The notes: generated by a model not told the origin, from the letters alone. Shown: positions 51,156 to 60,036, numbered from the stretch's first letter. The stretch is 64,000 bases of DNA from Methylorubrum rhodesianum (GCF_014199985.1 NZ_JACHOS010000011.1:124001-188000); one strand, 5' to 3'. Translations and numbers: made by a program.

Positions 51156-52460
51156 ATGCACGTGGTCATCCTCGCCGAATTCGCTGCGGCCAGCGGCGGC
51201 GCCGAGAAGGTCGCCGTGGAATCCGCCCGCGCCCTGGCGGAGGCCGGCGCGGAGGTGACCTACATCCAGGCGATCCGCGGTCCCGTCGATCCGCTGCTCG
51301 ACCATCCGCGTCTGCGCCGGATCGAACTCGGTCTGTCCGACGTCTGGTCGTTGCCGGCTTGGCGCGGCGCGGCGTCGGGGATCTGGAACGGGGCGGCCGC
51401 CGCGCGCCTCGCGACCGCACTCGACACCCTCGACGCCCTGCCGCGCCCACCCGACTGCCTCCATCTGCATCAGTGGACCCGCGCGCTCTCGCCCGCCGTG
51501 CTGCCGGTATTGCTCGGCCGCGGCATCCCCGTCGTGCTGACACTGCACGACTACGCTCTCGCCTGCCCGAACGGCGTCGACTATCGCTTCGACCGGGCCG
51601 AGCCCTGCACCGTCGCTCCCCTCTCCGGCGCCTGCCTCGCGGCCCCCTGCGATCCGAAGAGCCGGCTGCACAAGCTCGTGCGCGTCGGCCGCGCCGCCGC
51701 CCTGCGGCTGGCGCTCGGGCAGGCCGCACTCGACGTCGTCCATGTCTGCGACGGCAGCCGCGCACGGATGGAGCGACGGCTCGGCGCCTTGCGCGTGCGC
51801 CACCACCGCATCGACAACCCGGTGCGGATCGAGCGGGGGATACCGGCGGAGCCGGCCGCCAACGACGCCGTCGTCTATGTCGGGCGCCTTACCCCGGAGA
51901 AGGGCGCCGACCTCGTCGCAGAGGCCGCGCGCCGGGCCGGAATGCCGGCGCTGTTCGTCGGTGCCGGACCGCTGGAGGCGCGCCTTCGGGCCGAGGGCGC
52001 CGAGGTGCTCGGCTGGCGGAGTCCCGAGGCGGTCGCGGCGATTCTGCGCCGTCGGGCACGCGCGGTCTGCGCCCCCTCGCGCTGGCTCGAGACCGGGCCG
52101 CTCACCGTCTACGAGGCGCTGGCTCAGGGGCTGCCCGTCGTCGCCTCGCAACGCTCCGGCGCCGCAGAGAAGGTCGTGGACGGTGAGACGGGCTTCGTCG
52201 TCGCACCGGAGGTCGTGGCGCTGGCCGATGCGTTCCAGGCCCTCAAGGACGACGCGCTGACCGCGCACCTCGGCCGGGAGGCCTACGACCGGTACTGGCG
52301 CGCACCGCTGACGCTCGCCGCCCATGGCCGGGCACTGTTCGATCTCTACGCTCGGCTCAAGGATGAATACCTTATGCGGCAGTGCGGCATGACCGGCGAT
52401 CCCACCCTGCCCCAAACCGCGCTCAGCGGCGGCGCTCCCCTTGGCAGATCCCATTTTTAG
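51156..52460 (+). CDS. Glycosyltransferase family 4 protein (paralog B)
   Basis: A 434-residue GT-B glycosyltransferase: MHVVILAEFAAASGGAEKVA, the cysteine loop VLTLHDYALACPNGVDYRF ... GACLAAPCDPKSRLHK and the donor domain VVYVGRLTPEKGADLVAEAA with LETGPLTVYEALAQGLPVV. These blocks match paralog A in order and spacing, so the pair arose by inverted duplication. A strong Shine-Dalgarno GGAGGGGAG lies 8 nt before the start. A divergent promoter is shared with paralog A. The sugars are unknown. Confidence 0.92.
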   Translation: MHVVILAEFAAASGGAEKVAVESARALAEAGAEVTYIQAIRGPVDPLLDHPRLRRIELGLSDVWSLPAWRGAASGIWNGAAAARLATALDTLDALPRPPDCLHLHQWTRALSPAVLPVLLGRGIPVVLTLHDYALACPNGVDYRFDRAEPCTVAPLSGACLAAPCDPKSRLHKLVRVGRAAALRLALGQAALDVVHVCDGSRARMERRLGALRVRHHRIDNPVRIERGIPAEPAANDAVVYVGRLTPEKGADLVAEAARRAGMPALFVGAGPLEARLRAEGAEVLGWRSPEAVAAILRRRARAVCAPSRWLETGPLTVYEALAQGLPVVASQRSGAAEKVVDGETGFVVAPEVVALADAFQALKDDALTAHLGREAYDRYWRAPLTLAAHGRALFDLYARLKDEYLMRQCGMTGDPTLPQTALSGGAPLGRSHF

Positions 52461-52597
52461 TCACTATAATGCCGACTTGGTGCCTGATGCTCGATGCCGC
52501 CGGCGCAGGGTCGGAGGCAAAATCTAGATTTATAACAAAAGCATAACGCCCGCCCCTCTCGCTACGGACATTGTTCGGCATCGGCCCGAAACTGTTC

Positions 52598-52623
52598 TTG
52601 ACTTTCATGTTGCACCGCAACAT
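52598..52623 (+). promoter_or_regulatory. Phasin promoter with TTGC-N3-GCAA palindrome
   Basis: A -35-like TTGACT (52598-52603) is followed by the perfect palindrome ATGTTGC-ACC-GCAACAT (52607-52623), overlapping the spacer, 85 bp before the phasin ATG. It is a variant of the YTGC-N3-GCAR site bound by PhaR in related alphaproteobacteria. Confidence 0.65.
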
Positions 52624-52708
52624 ACGAGGTGCGGGCCGGTTCGCCGCGGGGAGGCCTTCGGAGCTCCCCGAAACCGAATTCTCCCGGTCCGTCTGACAGG
52701 AGAGACAG

Positions 52709-53062
52709 ATGAGCACCCAGAGCTTCGAGATCCCCGCTGAGTTCCGTGACTTCGCCGACAAGAGCGTCGATCAGGCTCGCAACGCCTTCGGCACGTTCCT
52801 GAACGGTGCGGTGAAGACCTCCGAGCAGATCCGGAACTCGGCCTCGACCGTTCAATCGACGCTGCACGCTGCGGTGCTCAAGAGCCTCGACCACGCCAAG
52901 GTCAACGCCGAGACGACCTTCGACTACGCGCAGCGCGTCGTGCGCGCGAAGGACCCGCGCGAGGCCTTCGAGCTCCAGTCCGAGTTCCTGAAGACCCAGT
53001 TCGCCGCCCTCCAGGCCCAGGCCAAGGAGTACGGTGCCCTCGCTCAGAGCGTCGCCCGCTAA
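52709..53062 (+). CDS. Phasin (PHB granule-associated protein)
   Basis: A 117-residue amphipathic, mostly helical protein of the phasin_2 family (RDFADKSVDQARNAFGTFLNG, then DPREAFELQSEFLKTQFAAL). It coats polyhydroxybutyrate granules. The N-terminal MSTQSFEIPAEFRD block is typical of Methylobacterium phasins. Start ATG 52709. The upstream palindrome suggests PhaR-type repression. A hairpin with GTTTC follows the stop. Confidence 0.93.
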   Translation: MSTQSFEIPAEFRDFADKSVDQARNAFGTFLNGAVKTSEQIRNSASTVQSTLHAAVLKSLDHAKVNAETTFDYAQRVVRAKDPREAFELQSEFLKTQFAALQAQAKEYGALAQSVAR

Positions 53063-53076
53063 TCCAGTCCGGCTTC

Positions 53077-53109
53077 GGGCCACGGCGTCGAAGGCGCCAT
53101 GGCCCGTTT
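53077..53109 (+). terminator. Terminator-like hairpin after the phasin gene
   Basis: GGGCCA-C-GGCG ... CGCC-A-TGGCCC with a short loop, followed by GTTTC. It lies 14 bp after the phasin stop. Confidence 0.6.
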
Positions 53110-53250
53110 CGGGGGCATGGCGCCGAATCCGTCACCCGACGGGCTCGGCATAGCCCGTGCTCCGACGCTATGCTCCGCCGCAGCGCCAGTCGGCCCCGTT
53201 GCCGCCCGGGACACGCGCGGGGCAAAGGGTTTCGAACGAGGAGAAGGCCC

Positions 53251-54000
53251 ATGTCGTCGAGCCGCCGCAGAGGACGCTCATCCGGAGCGCCCGCCACTCC
53301 CCAGCCGCCGACGCTGAGCGCACCTCAATCCGAGGTCGCCGAGGCGTTGCTGGCCGAGGCCCAGGCCGACCAGGGCCAAGCCGACAAGAGCCAAGCCGAC
53401 AAGGGTCAGACCGACCAGGGCCAGGAACCCGAGCAGACGCCCGAGGCGAACGCGATGGACGTTCCGGCCGTGGAAGCCGCCGCGGCACAGCCGGCCGCGG
53501 AAGCAGATCCCGAAATTTCAGAACTATCCGCCGAGACGCAGGCCGACCGACCGGTCGAGCATCCGGCGCAAGACGCGGCGGAGGCCCTGGCCTCTGCGCC
53601 GGAGCCGATCGCTCCGGACACCGTCGAAGCCGTGGAAACGGCGGTCGACGCGCCGAGCGAGACGCTCGCGCCAACCCTGGTCGAGGCGACCCTGGCCGAG
53701 ACCAAGCCCGCCCTGGGCGCCCAGCCGAAGCCGCACAGCGTCCATATCGGCGCGAGCTTCGCCTTTGCCCCCGCGCTCGCGCCCCTCACCGAGATCAATA
53801 CGAAGCTGTTCGCCTTCGCCCGCGGCGAGGGCGAAGCGGCCATCGCGCATTTCCAGGCCCTTGCCCGCGCCAAGTCCCCGGCGGAGGCGATCCGTCTTCA
53901 GGTCACGGAGATGCAGCGCGCCGCAGACGCCTCGCTCACCTGCTTCAGCGAGATCGTGCGCAGCGCCAACCGCCTCAGCGACAGCGTTCGCCGGCACTGA
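53251..54000 (+). CDS. Phasin-like protein with long disordered N-terminal extension
   Basis: A 249-residue protein. The C-terminal 70 residues (EINTKLFAFARGEGEAAIAH, then KSPAEAIRLQVTEMQRAADA) match phasin helices. The first about 175 residues are low-complexity Ala/Glu/Pro/Gln with short repeats (ADQGQADKSQADKGQTDQGQ), strongly acidic, and start with a basic MSSSRRRGRSS patch. The extension may form a tail exposed on granules or bind DNA through the basic patch. Start ATG 53251 with GAGGAGAAGG 3 nt before. A terminator follows. Confidence 0.85.
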   Translation: MSSSRRRGRSSGAPATPQPPTLSAPQSEVAEALLAEAQADQGQADKSQADKGQTDQGQEPEQTPEANAMDVPAVEAAAAQPAAEADPEISELSAETQADRPVEHPAQDAAEALASAPEPIAPDTVEAVETAVDAPSETLAPTLVEATLAETKPALGAQPKPHSVHIGASFAFAPALAPLTEINTKLFAFARGEGEAAIAHFQALARAKSPAEAIRLQVTEMQRAADASLTCFSEIVRSANRLSDSVRRH

Positions 54001-54027
54001 GGCCGGTCCTCATCGCCGAACCCATCG

Positions 54028-54059
54028 GGGCGGTCGCCTGAGGGGCGGCCGCCCTTTTT
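54028..54059 (+). terminator. Rho-independent terminator of the second phasin
   Basis: GGGCGGTCGCC and GGCGGCCGCCC arms (one G-U) followed by TTTTT. Confidence 0.9.
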
Positions 54060-54221
54060 CGCGTCCGGCATCGGCGCGTCGCCTCCGGCTCGTGGCCGCG
54101 ACTTCCGGCCCCGACTCGTGGCCGGGTGACGCGGGGGAGACAGGTGCTCGCGCCCCTCGCCCCCCGCCGCCGCGGGGTCTACATAGCCCGCACCGCTCCA
54201 GCGTTCATCGGGAGACCCCGC

Positions 54222-55703
54222 ATGCCCTCCTCGCCGCTTCTGCCGGCCTGTCTCGTATCCGCGCTGCTCCTCGCCGCCGCGCCCGTCGGCGCGCAGATGG
54301 CGAACACGCCGACGAAGCTCGCGCCGGAGAAGGCGGCGTCGGACAAGCCGTCCGAGAAAGCGGTGCCCCTGTCGAAGGGCGAGATCCAGCTCTCCTTCGC
54401 CCCGGTGGTGAAGCGGGCGGCGCCCTCCGTCGTCAACGTCTACGCCTCGCATGTCGAGAAGCGCTCCGCGCGCTCCAACGCCATGGAGGAGTTCATGCGC
54501 CGCTTCTTCGGCGAGGACCGGCCGGGCCGCGGTCCCGGCGGCATGCCCGGCGAGCGGGCGCAGCGCTCCCTCGGCTCGGGCGTGATCGTCGACGCCTCGG
54601 GCCTCGTCATCACCAACAACCACGTCATCGAGAACATGAACGAGGTGAAGGTCGCCCTCGCCGACAAGCGCGAGTTCGAGGCGCAGTTCGTGCTGCGCGA
54701 TCCCCGCACCGACCTCGCCGTGCTCAAGATCAAGAGCCCGGCCGACATCGCGCCGATGCCGATCGGCGATTCCGACCACCTTGAGGTCGGCGACTTCGTG
54801 ATGGCGATCGGCAACCCCTTCGGCGTCGGGCAGACCGTGACGCAGGGCATCGTCTCGGCGCTGGCCCGCACTCAGGTCGGCTCGTCGGACTACCAGTTCT
54901 TCATCCAGACCGACGCGGCGATCAATCCGGGCAATTCCGGCGGCGCGCTGGTCGACCTCAAAGGACACCTCGTCGGCATCAACACCGCGATCTACTCGCA
55001 ATCCGGCGGCAGCCACGGCATCGGCTTCGCCATCCCCGCCAGCATGGTCCGCGCGGTGGTCGAGACCGCCAAGAACGGCGGAAGTCTCGTGCGCCGCCCC
55101 TGGCTCGGGGCGCGGGTGCAGACGGTGACGCCCGACATCGCCGAGAGCGTCGGGCTCGACCGTCCGACCGGCGTGCTGGTGGCGAGCATGCAGGCCAAGA
55201 GCCCGGCCGAGGAGGCCGGCCTCAAGCGCGGCGACGTGATCCTCTCGGTCGACGGCCAGACCGTCGATGATCCGGAAGCCTTCGGCTACCGCTACGCGCT
55301 CAAGGGCATCTCCGGCACGGCCGACCTCGGCATCCTGCGCGGCACCAAGCGGCAGACGATTCCGGTCAAGCTCGGTCCCGCACCGGAGACGCGCCCGCGC
55401 GACAGCCTCAAGGTTCGCACGCGCACGCCGTTTTCGGGCGCGACCTTCGTCAACACCTCGCCCGCGGTGAGCGAGGAGCTGCAGACGGATCTGCCGGAGG
55501 AGGGCGTGGCGGTGACCGCCGTCGATGATGGCTCGCTCGCGGGCCGGGCGGGCTTCCGCAAGGGTGACGTGATCGTGGCGGTCAACGGCATGCCGATCAC
55601 CTCGACCAAGGACCTGGATCGGCTGACGCAGCGCAATCTCGGCCTGTGGGAGGTCGCGATCAAGCGCGGGGGCGAGGTGCTCACCTCGGTGTTCGGCGGA
55701 TAA
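54222..55703 (+). CDS. Do-family periplasmic serine protease (DegP/DegQ-like)
   Basis: A 493-residue exported protease/chaperone. The signal peptide (ACLVSALLLAAAPVGA) precedes a trypsin-like domain with His134 (TNNHVI), Asp164 (RTDLAVLKI) and Ser239 (NPGNSGGAL), then two PDZ domains (about 300-390, LKRGDVILSVDGQTV; about 400-493, FRKGDVIVAVNGMPI). The loop after residue 80 is enriched in Arg/Gly. Start ATG 54222. Envelope quality control. A GC-rich hairpin (GGCCCGGG...CCCGGGCC) at 55714-55735 follows. Confidence 0.95.
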   Translation: MPSSPLLPACLVSALLLAAAPVGAQMANTPTKLAPEKAASDKPSEKAVPLSKGEIQLSFAPVVKRAAPSVVNVYASHVEKRSARSNAMEEFMRRFFGEDRPGRGPGGMPGERAQRSLGSGVIVDASGLVITNNHVIENMNEVKVALADKREFEAQFVLRDPRTDLAVLKIKSPADIAPMPIGDSDHLEVGDFVMAIGNPFGVGQTVTQGIVSALARTQVGSSDYQFFIQTDAAINPGNSGGALVDLKGHLVGINTAIYSQSGGSHGIGFAIPASMVRAVVETAKNGGSLVRRPWLGARVQTVTPDIAESVGLDRPTGVLVASMQAKSPAEEAGLKRGDVILSVDGQTVDDPEAFGYRYALKGISGTADLGILRGTKRQTIPVKLGPAPETRPRDSLKVRTRTPFSGATFVNTSPAVSEELQTDLPEEGVAVTAVDDGSLAGRAGFRKGDVIVAVNGMPITSTKDLDRLTQRNLGLWEVAIKRGGEVLTSVFGG

Positions 55704-55713
55704 GTTCTCGATC

Positions 55714-55735
55714 GGCCCGGGTCCGCGCCCGGGCC
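55714..55735 (+). terminator. GC-rich hairpin after the Do-protease gene
   Basis: GGCCCGGG-TCCGCG-CCCGGGCC: 8-bp perfect arms, no T-run. Confidence 0.45.
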
Positions 55736-55967
55736 GTGGCAGGCCCGGATCGGGCCGCGGCACGACGTGCGATTTCGCTCATCGGCTCGGCGGGCTTCCC
55801 GCTAGTCTCCCGGACAGGTTCTCGGAGACGCTCTTCGCTCCGGATGTTTCTTCGGCCTTCCGGCCGACGCAATCCGGTAACCGTACGAAGCAATCCGCTG
55901 GCAACCCGGCGTCCCTAGAACGGCGCCATACGAGAGCCGGAAGGCTCCGAACGGTGGGGCGGACATC

Positions 55968-56219
55968 ATGCGGGACCTGATCAAGATCGCGGCGGCCGGA
56001 ACGGTGATGGCGGCCTACGCCCTGCTCGCGCCCTCGCTCGTCGAGGCGGTGCCGGGCGCGACGGGTTCGGCGAAGGTCTTCACCCAGCGCCTGCCGCAGG
56101 CCGGCGGCACCGTTCCGGTGAGCGCCCGGATCGACGGCGAGGCGCCGATTCCGGGACAGGTCGTGGTGACCCGCCGGCCGCTTCTGGTCGGCATCTCGAC
56201 GGGCGAAACCTCCCGATGA
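55968..56219 (+). CDS. Small exported hypothetical protein
   Basis: An 83-residue protein: signal peptide or anchor (IKIAAAGTVMAAYALLAPSL) and a short mature part with VPGATGSAKVFTQRLPQAGG and VVVTRRPLLVGIST. No family is recognised. A GGGGCGG purine tract precedes the ATG. Its last codons overlap an ATG at 56216 (ATGA), starting a 28-codon frame that encodes a single transmembrane segment. The two probably form a translationally coupled pair. Confidence 0.65.
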   Translation: MRDLIKIAAAGTVMAAYALLAPSLVEAVPGATGSAKVFTQRLPQAGGTVPVSARIDGEAPIPGQVVVTRRPLLVGISTGETSR

Positions 56220-56302
56220 CCGCCGCAGACACGCCTCTGCTCGCGGCGGCATTCCTTCTCGGCCTCGGTGCGGCCGTTCTCCTGAATACCCTGCTCGCCT
56301 GA
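56216..56302 (+). CDS. 28-residue putative membrane peptide, coupled to the upstream gene
   Basis: ATG at 56216 overlaps the TGA of the preceding gene (ATGA). Encoded peptide: MTAADTPLLAAAFLLGLGAA then VLLNTLLA. It consists of a Thr/Asp start and one hydrophobic helix of about 20 residues. Such micro-membrane proteins are common but overlooked. No homolog search was possible; evidence is the start-stop overlap and the hydrophobic, in-frame coding composition. Confidence 0.5.
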   Translation: MTAADTPLLAAAFLLGLGAAVLLNTLLA

Positions 56303-56339
56303 CGCCGATCCGACCGCGCCGGGCGTCACGGGTGCTGCT

Positions 56340-56570
56340 TCAGGCCGCCACGCTCGCCAGGGCGTGGCGATTGCCGTGCAGACCCGCGCAGAGATCATCG
56401 ATCTCGGTCACGTCGAGGGCATCACCGCTGCTGGCGGCGATGGTGTCGATCAGGTCGTCCTTCCGGGGATCGAACGGGTGACCCTGCATCCGGTAGAACT
56501 GGTAGTAGCGCAACGCCGCCAGAAGCGTGTCGCGCTCGCGGGCGGTGACGGTGAGGTTCTGCGTGGTCAT
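56340..56570 (-). CDS. Hypothetical small protein
   Basis: A 76-residue soluble protein (MTTQNLTVTARERDTLLAAL, RYYQFYRMQGHPFDPRKDDL, then LIDTIAASSGDALDVTEID). It shows no membrane segment or known motif. AAGGGGAA lies 5 nt before the ATG, which supports translation. Convergent with the small membrane-peptide gene; downstream of the giant glycosyltransferase in the opposite sense of its promoter. Function unknown. Confidence 0.65.
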   Translation of the reverse strand: MTTQNLTVTARERDTLLAALRYYQFYRMQGHPFDPRKDDLIDTIAASSGDALDVTEIDDLCAGLHGNRHALASVAA

Positions 56571-56700
56571 GGGCTTCCCCTTGGCTTGCAACGAACGCCG
56601 AGGCGAGACCGCGCGCGACTCGCCTAGCTTGACCGTTGTAGCCGCCGGGCGGCAGCCCCGTCTATGACATGTGCGGGGATCGCGCCGGGCATCGCCCATC

Positions 56701-59700
56701 TCACGGCTCGACGGGTGCCTCTCGCGCCCGGTGCGGACGAGCCAAGGGTCCCGCAACGGCTGCGGAGGAGATGCCTTCGGGCAATCCGTAATAGTCTTCG
56801 AGAATCCGCGGATAGACGGTGGGCCGGAACGGCTTGCGGGCGGCCCAGAGCACGTCGATCGGCAGCGCCAGCAGAGCCGCGTTCAGACGCTGCGGGTCGT
56901 CGGCCAGTGCCGGATCGAGACGGTGACCCTCCCCGCTCGCGCGCAGCCGCTCGGCCTGGGCGCCGAGGTCGAACACCACCGGCGGCACGCCTGCCGCGAG
57001 CGCCAGGGAGAGCGTGTAGCAGTACGTCTCCGGCGAAATCGACGGAAACAGCACGAGATCGGGATCGACGCGGGCGATGTGTGTCAGCGCCGCGGCATCA
57101 CCGCGGTAGGGGCCGGTCTCGCGCACGCCCGCGGCCTCCATGGCCCGTGGATCGGCGGATCGGCCGATGATCGTGATGTCGAGCGGCAGTTGTCGCAGCC
57201 GGGCATCGAGGGCGAGGTTGTGGATCACGTCGAAGCCCTTCTGCACGCCGACCGATCCGATCACCGCGACCCGCAACGGCCCACTTTTCCGCTGACGGGC
57301 CTTGAGTTCGACGCCGGCGAGCGTCTCTTCATGCGGGCGCAGCGCGATGTTGTCGAGGAGGAGGACAGTGCCGATGCGGCCGGCGAGATCGGCGGACGGC
57401 GCGAACACCGCGCGCGCGCGGCCGAGGAACCCGGCCCAGACCCGCCGCCGCTCTGCCGGGTCGGGCAGGACGATGCCGTCGGCGTCGCGGTCGAGACGGA
57501 TGCAGTCGCGGCAGACGGCGGGCTCCGCCAGCCCGCAATAGACGCCCTCGGGCCGCACGAGGTTGTTGCGGTGGCAGACCGAGGCATAGTCGTGCAGCGT
57601 CACATCGTAGCCGACGCCCGCCTCCTCGATCAGCCGCATCGCCGCGCGGGTCGAAGGCGCGTCGAGCCCCGCCAACGAGTGGACATGCACCATCGCCGGG
57701 CCGAGCCAGCCGATCAACTCGGCGAGGAGATCCGCGTCCCGGTCGAGGGAGAGCGGGTCGAGGATGGAAACGGGAAAGTCGATCGCGCCGATTTCGGGCA
57801 GGCCGAGCTTGATCCCGCCGGGTTCGTCGGTGCGCAGGTAGACCGTGGCCAGACCGGCCTCGGCCAGACGGGCGCTCAGCGCCTCGACATGGGTCTCGAC
57901 CCCGCCGCCGAAATCGTGGGTCACGATCAGGGCGATGCCGCGCTCGGCGCTCGCCGTGGCACGTTTGGCGAAGCGGTAGAGGTCGAGCCGGCGGCGGGCA
58001 AAGCGCGCGGGATCGACCTCGATGTGGTTGTGGACCCGGCGCTGATAATCGGCGTGCTTGGTCAAGAGCGTGCGGAAGATGTCCGCCCCCTTCGTCGCGA
58101 GGAGCGTGCCGAAGGAAACGCTGCCGGAATGGAACACGAAGATGTCGTGCGCCAGGAGGTTGGTGAAGCCCGCCTTGAGGGCGCGCATGCAGAAGTCGTT
58201 CTCCTCGCCGTAGCCGCGCCCGAAGGTCTCGGCGTCGAGGAGGCCCACGGCGGCGATCGCCTCGCGGCGCATCGCCATGCAGAAGCCGACCCCCGTCGGC
58301 ACCGGCGAGCTCGTGCGGGCGTTGCAGACGCGGGTGAAGGCGTCGATCTCGTCCGGCGTGACCTCGAGCCGGGTCTGATTGTCGACATTCGGCCGCGGAT
58401 AGCTGCAGATCGTGGCGTTGTTGGAGAACGGTGTGACCGTCGCGACGCGGGGATCGGCGTCCATGTGCCAGAGCAGGCGGTCGAGCCAGTCGCCGTAGAC
58501 GACGATGTCGGCATTGAGGAGAACCACGTCCTTGCCCTCGGCCCGCTCCAGGCCGCGGTTGCAGGTCCGCACGAAGCCGAGATTCTCATCGTTGACGAGG
58601 TGGGCGAACAGGCCCCTGCCGGTGAGGTCGGCGAGTGCCGCGCTCAGGCGCGGATCGGGGCTGCGATCGTCGATGACGAGGAGGGCGAAGGCTGTGGCCT
58701 GCGGCGCGCTCAGCACCGAGTGGATCGCCCGCAGGGTGTCGTCGTAGCCCTTGTAGACGGGCATGATCAGGACGGCCCGGGCCGCCGCGATGTCGGCGGC
58801 GGGCCGCACCCGCTCCCACTCGGCCGACGTCGGAGCGACCTGCGCCGGCCAGGTGCCGAGGCCGAACGGCGTCGGCCGGAAGCCGCGCGTCCGGCCAACG
58901 GCGAGATAGTGGAAGAATGGGTTGACCCCGGCGCCGAGCTCCCGGCGGTAATGCTTGCGGTAGAACCGTACCGAGAAATCGGGGCTCGGATCGCGATCTT
59001 CGTGGGCGCCGAAATCGAGGAAGTGGCGGACCGGATCGACGCCGGAGCGGCGAATGTCGGCGTTGGTGTCGAGGTAATGCTCGCGGTCGAAGGCGGCCGC
59101 CACCGTCTCGTAGATCTGCGCATCGGTGGCCTCGGCCGGATCGGCGGGCAGCATCGCGGCCGGCGGCTGGGTGCGCCGAGCGGGCGGAGCCGCAGCCTCG
59201 GAGGCCAGGAGCCGCCGCGTCGAGGCGAAATGGTAGAGCGGGCTGACGCCCAGGCGCCGCATATGAGCGTGACGCTGCAGGTAGGCATCGCCGGAGAAGG
59301 CATCGTTCGGGTCGAGCCCCCGCCGCCATCCCTTGGTCAGGTAATGGGCGAGCGGATCCTCTCCCCCCTCCAGGCCGGCGCGGCGGGCGTAGTACGGCGC
59401 ATCGAAATAGGGTTCGACCACCGCGGCCTGGAGCGTCTGAAAATCCGGGCCGGGCTGCGTCGGGATCCGCAGCCGCTCCGCGCCGGAGAGACCGGCGTAG
59501 TGGAGAAGCGGATTGATCGGCGCCCGGTCGGCGAGGTGCCGGTCGAGGTAGTACAGGGTCGAGAACACTGCGGAGGGATCGCGGCCCTCCAACCAGCCGT
59601 GGTCGAGGTAGTGCCGAAGCGGATCGCCCCCACCCGCGGCCACGTCGGGATAGGCGGAGCGGTAGAAGGCGGGATCGAAGAAGGGAGCGGCGGCCACGGC

Positions 59701-59742
59701 ATCGCGGCGCCCGGGCCGAAACAGCCTCGGCAGCTTGATCAC
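56701..59742 (-). CDS. Bifunctional GT2-GT4 glycosyltransferase with N-terminal repeats
   Basis: About 1013 residues. Four imperfect repeats (about 10-300) of the type 'FDPxFYxxxYPDVxxxxxDPLxHYLxxGxxExRDPS' precede a GT-A family-2 domain (about 322-560; VLIMPVYKGYDDTLRAIHSVL, then VVLLNADIVVYGDWLDRLL), then a GT-B family-4 domain (about 600-1010; ALIVTHDFGGGVETHVEALS, with a Cys-rich loop CGLAEPAVCRDC). The GTG at 59742 is chosen because GAGGG lies about 9 nt ahead; earlier in-frame starts would add Arg-rich residues. It probably assembles a surface polysaccharide. Confidence 0.88.
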   Translation of the reverse strand: MIKLPRLFRPGRRDAVAAAPFFDPAFYRSAYPDVAAGGGDPLRHYLDHGWLEGRDPSAVFSTLYYLDRHLADRAPINPLLHYAGLSGAERLRIPTQPGPDFQTLQAAVVEPYFDAPYYARRAGLEGGEDPLAHYLTKGWRRGLDPNDAFSGDAYLQRHAHMRRLGVSPLYHFASTRRLLASEAAAPPARRTQPPAAMLPADPAEATDAQIYETVAAAFDREHYLDTNADIRRSGVDPVRHFLDFGAHEDRDPSPDFSVRFYRKHYRRELGAGVNPFFHYLAVGRTRGFRPTPFGLGTWPAQVAPTSAEWERVRPAADIAAARAVLIMPVYKGYDDTLRAIHSVLSAPQATAFALLVIDDRSPDPRLSAALADLTGRGLFAHLVNDENLGFVRTCNRGLERAEGKDVVLLNADIVVYGDWLDRLLWHMDADPRVATVTPFSNNATICSYPRPNVDNQTRLEVTPDEIDAFTRVCNARTSSPVPTGVGFCMAMRREAIAAVGLLDAETFGRGYGEENDFCMRALKAGFTNLLAHDIFVFHSGSVSFGTLLATKGADIFRTLLTKHADYQRRVHNHIEVDPARFARRRLDLYRFAKRATASAERGIALIVTHDFGGGVETHVEALSARLAEAGLATVYLRTDEPGGIKLGLPEIGAIDFPVSILDPLSLDRDADLLAELIGWLGPAMVHVHSLAGLDAPSTRAAMRLIEEAGVGYDVTLHDYASVCHRNNLVRPEGVYCGLAEPAVCRDCIRLDRDADGIVLPDPAERRRVWAGFLGRARAVFAPSADLAGRIGTVLLLDNIALRPHEETLAGVELKARQRKSGPLRVAVIGSVGVQKGFDVIHNLALDARLRQLPLDITIIGRSADPRAMEAAGVRETGPYRGDAAALTHIARVDPDLVLFPSISPETYCYTLSLALAAGVPPVVFDLGAQAERLRASGEGHRLDPALADDPQRLNAALLALPIDVLWAARKPFRPTVYPRILEDYYGLPEGISSAAVAGPLARPHRAREAPVEP

Positions 59743-60036
59743 GGCCACATCCCTCGAACACGCAGATACAGGGCCTCGCCGCCGGGATCGCCCCTCCGGA
59801 AAGCATGGGAACGAAGTGTGGCGCGGCCGGGGCGATTTCGTCCGCATACAGCATCGTTCGAAACGATGCCTGCCGGCCTGCAGACGAGGGCGCGGCGCGT
59901 GCCCATCCAATGACGCAGACGAGGTCGCCCACGCGAGAATGCGCCCGAACCTCTTCCCCCGCGACCGGGTTCGGCTCTAAGCATCGGTGCCGCCTCTGGT
60001 GCGGTCAGCAGTGCGGCTTGGCCCCGGGAGGGCACG

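Noticed and set aside
56671..59913. 1080-residue plus-strand frame opposite the giant glycosyltransferase
   Set aside because: It covers the whole glycosyltransferase gene with antisense codon bias (Arg/Gly/Glu/Asp composition), and no family motif is visible.
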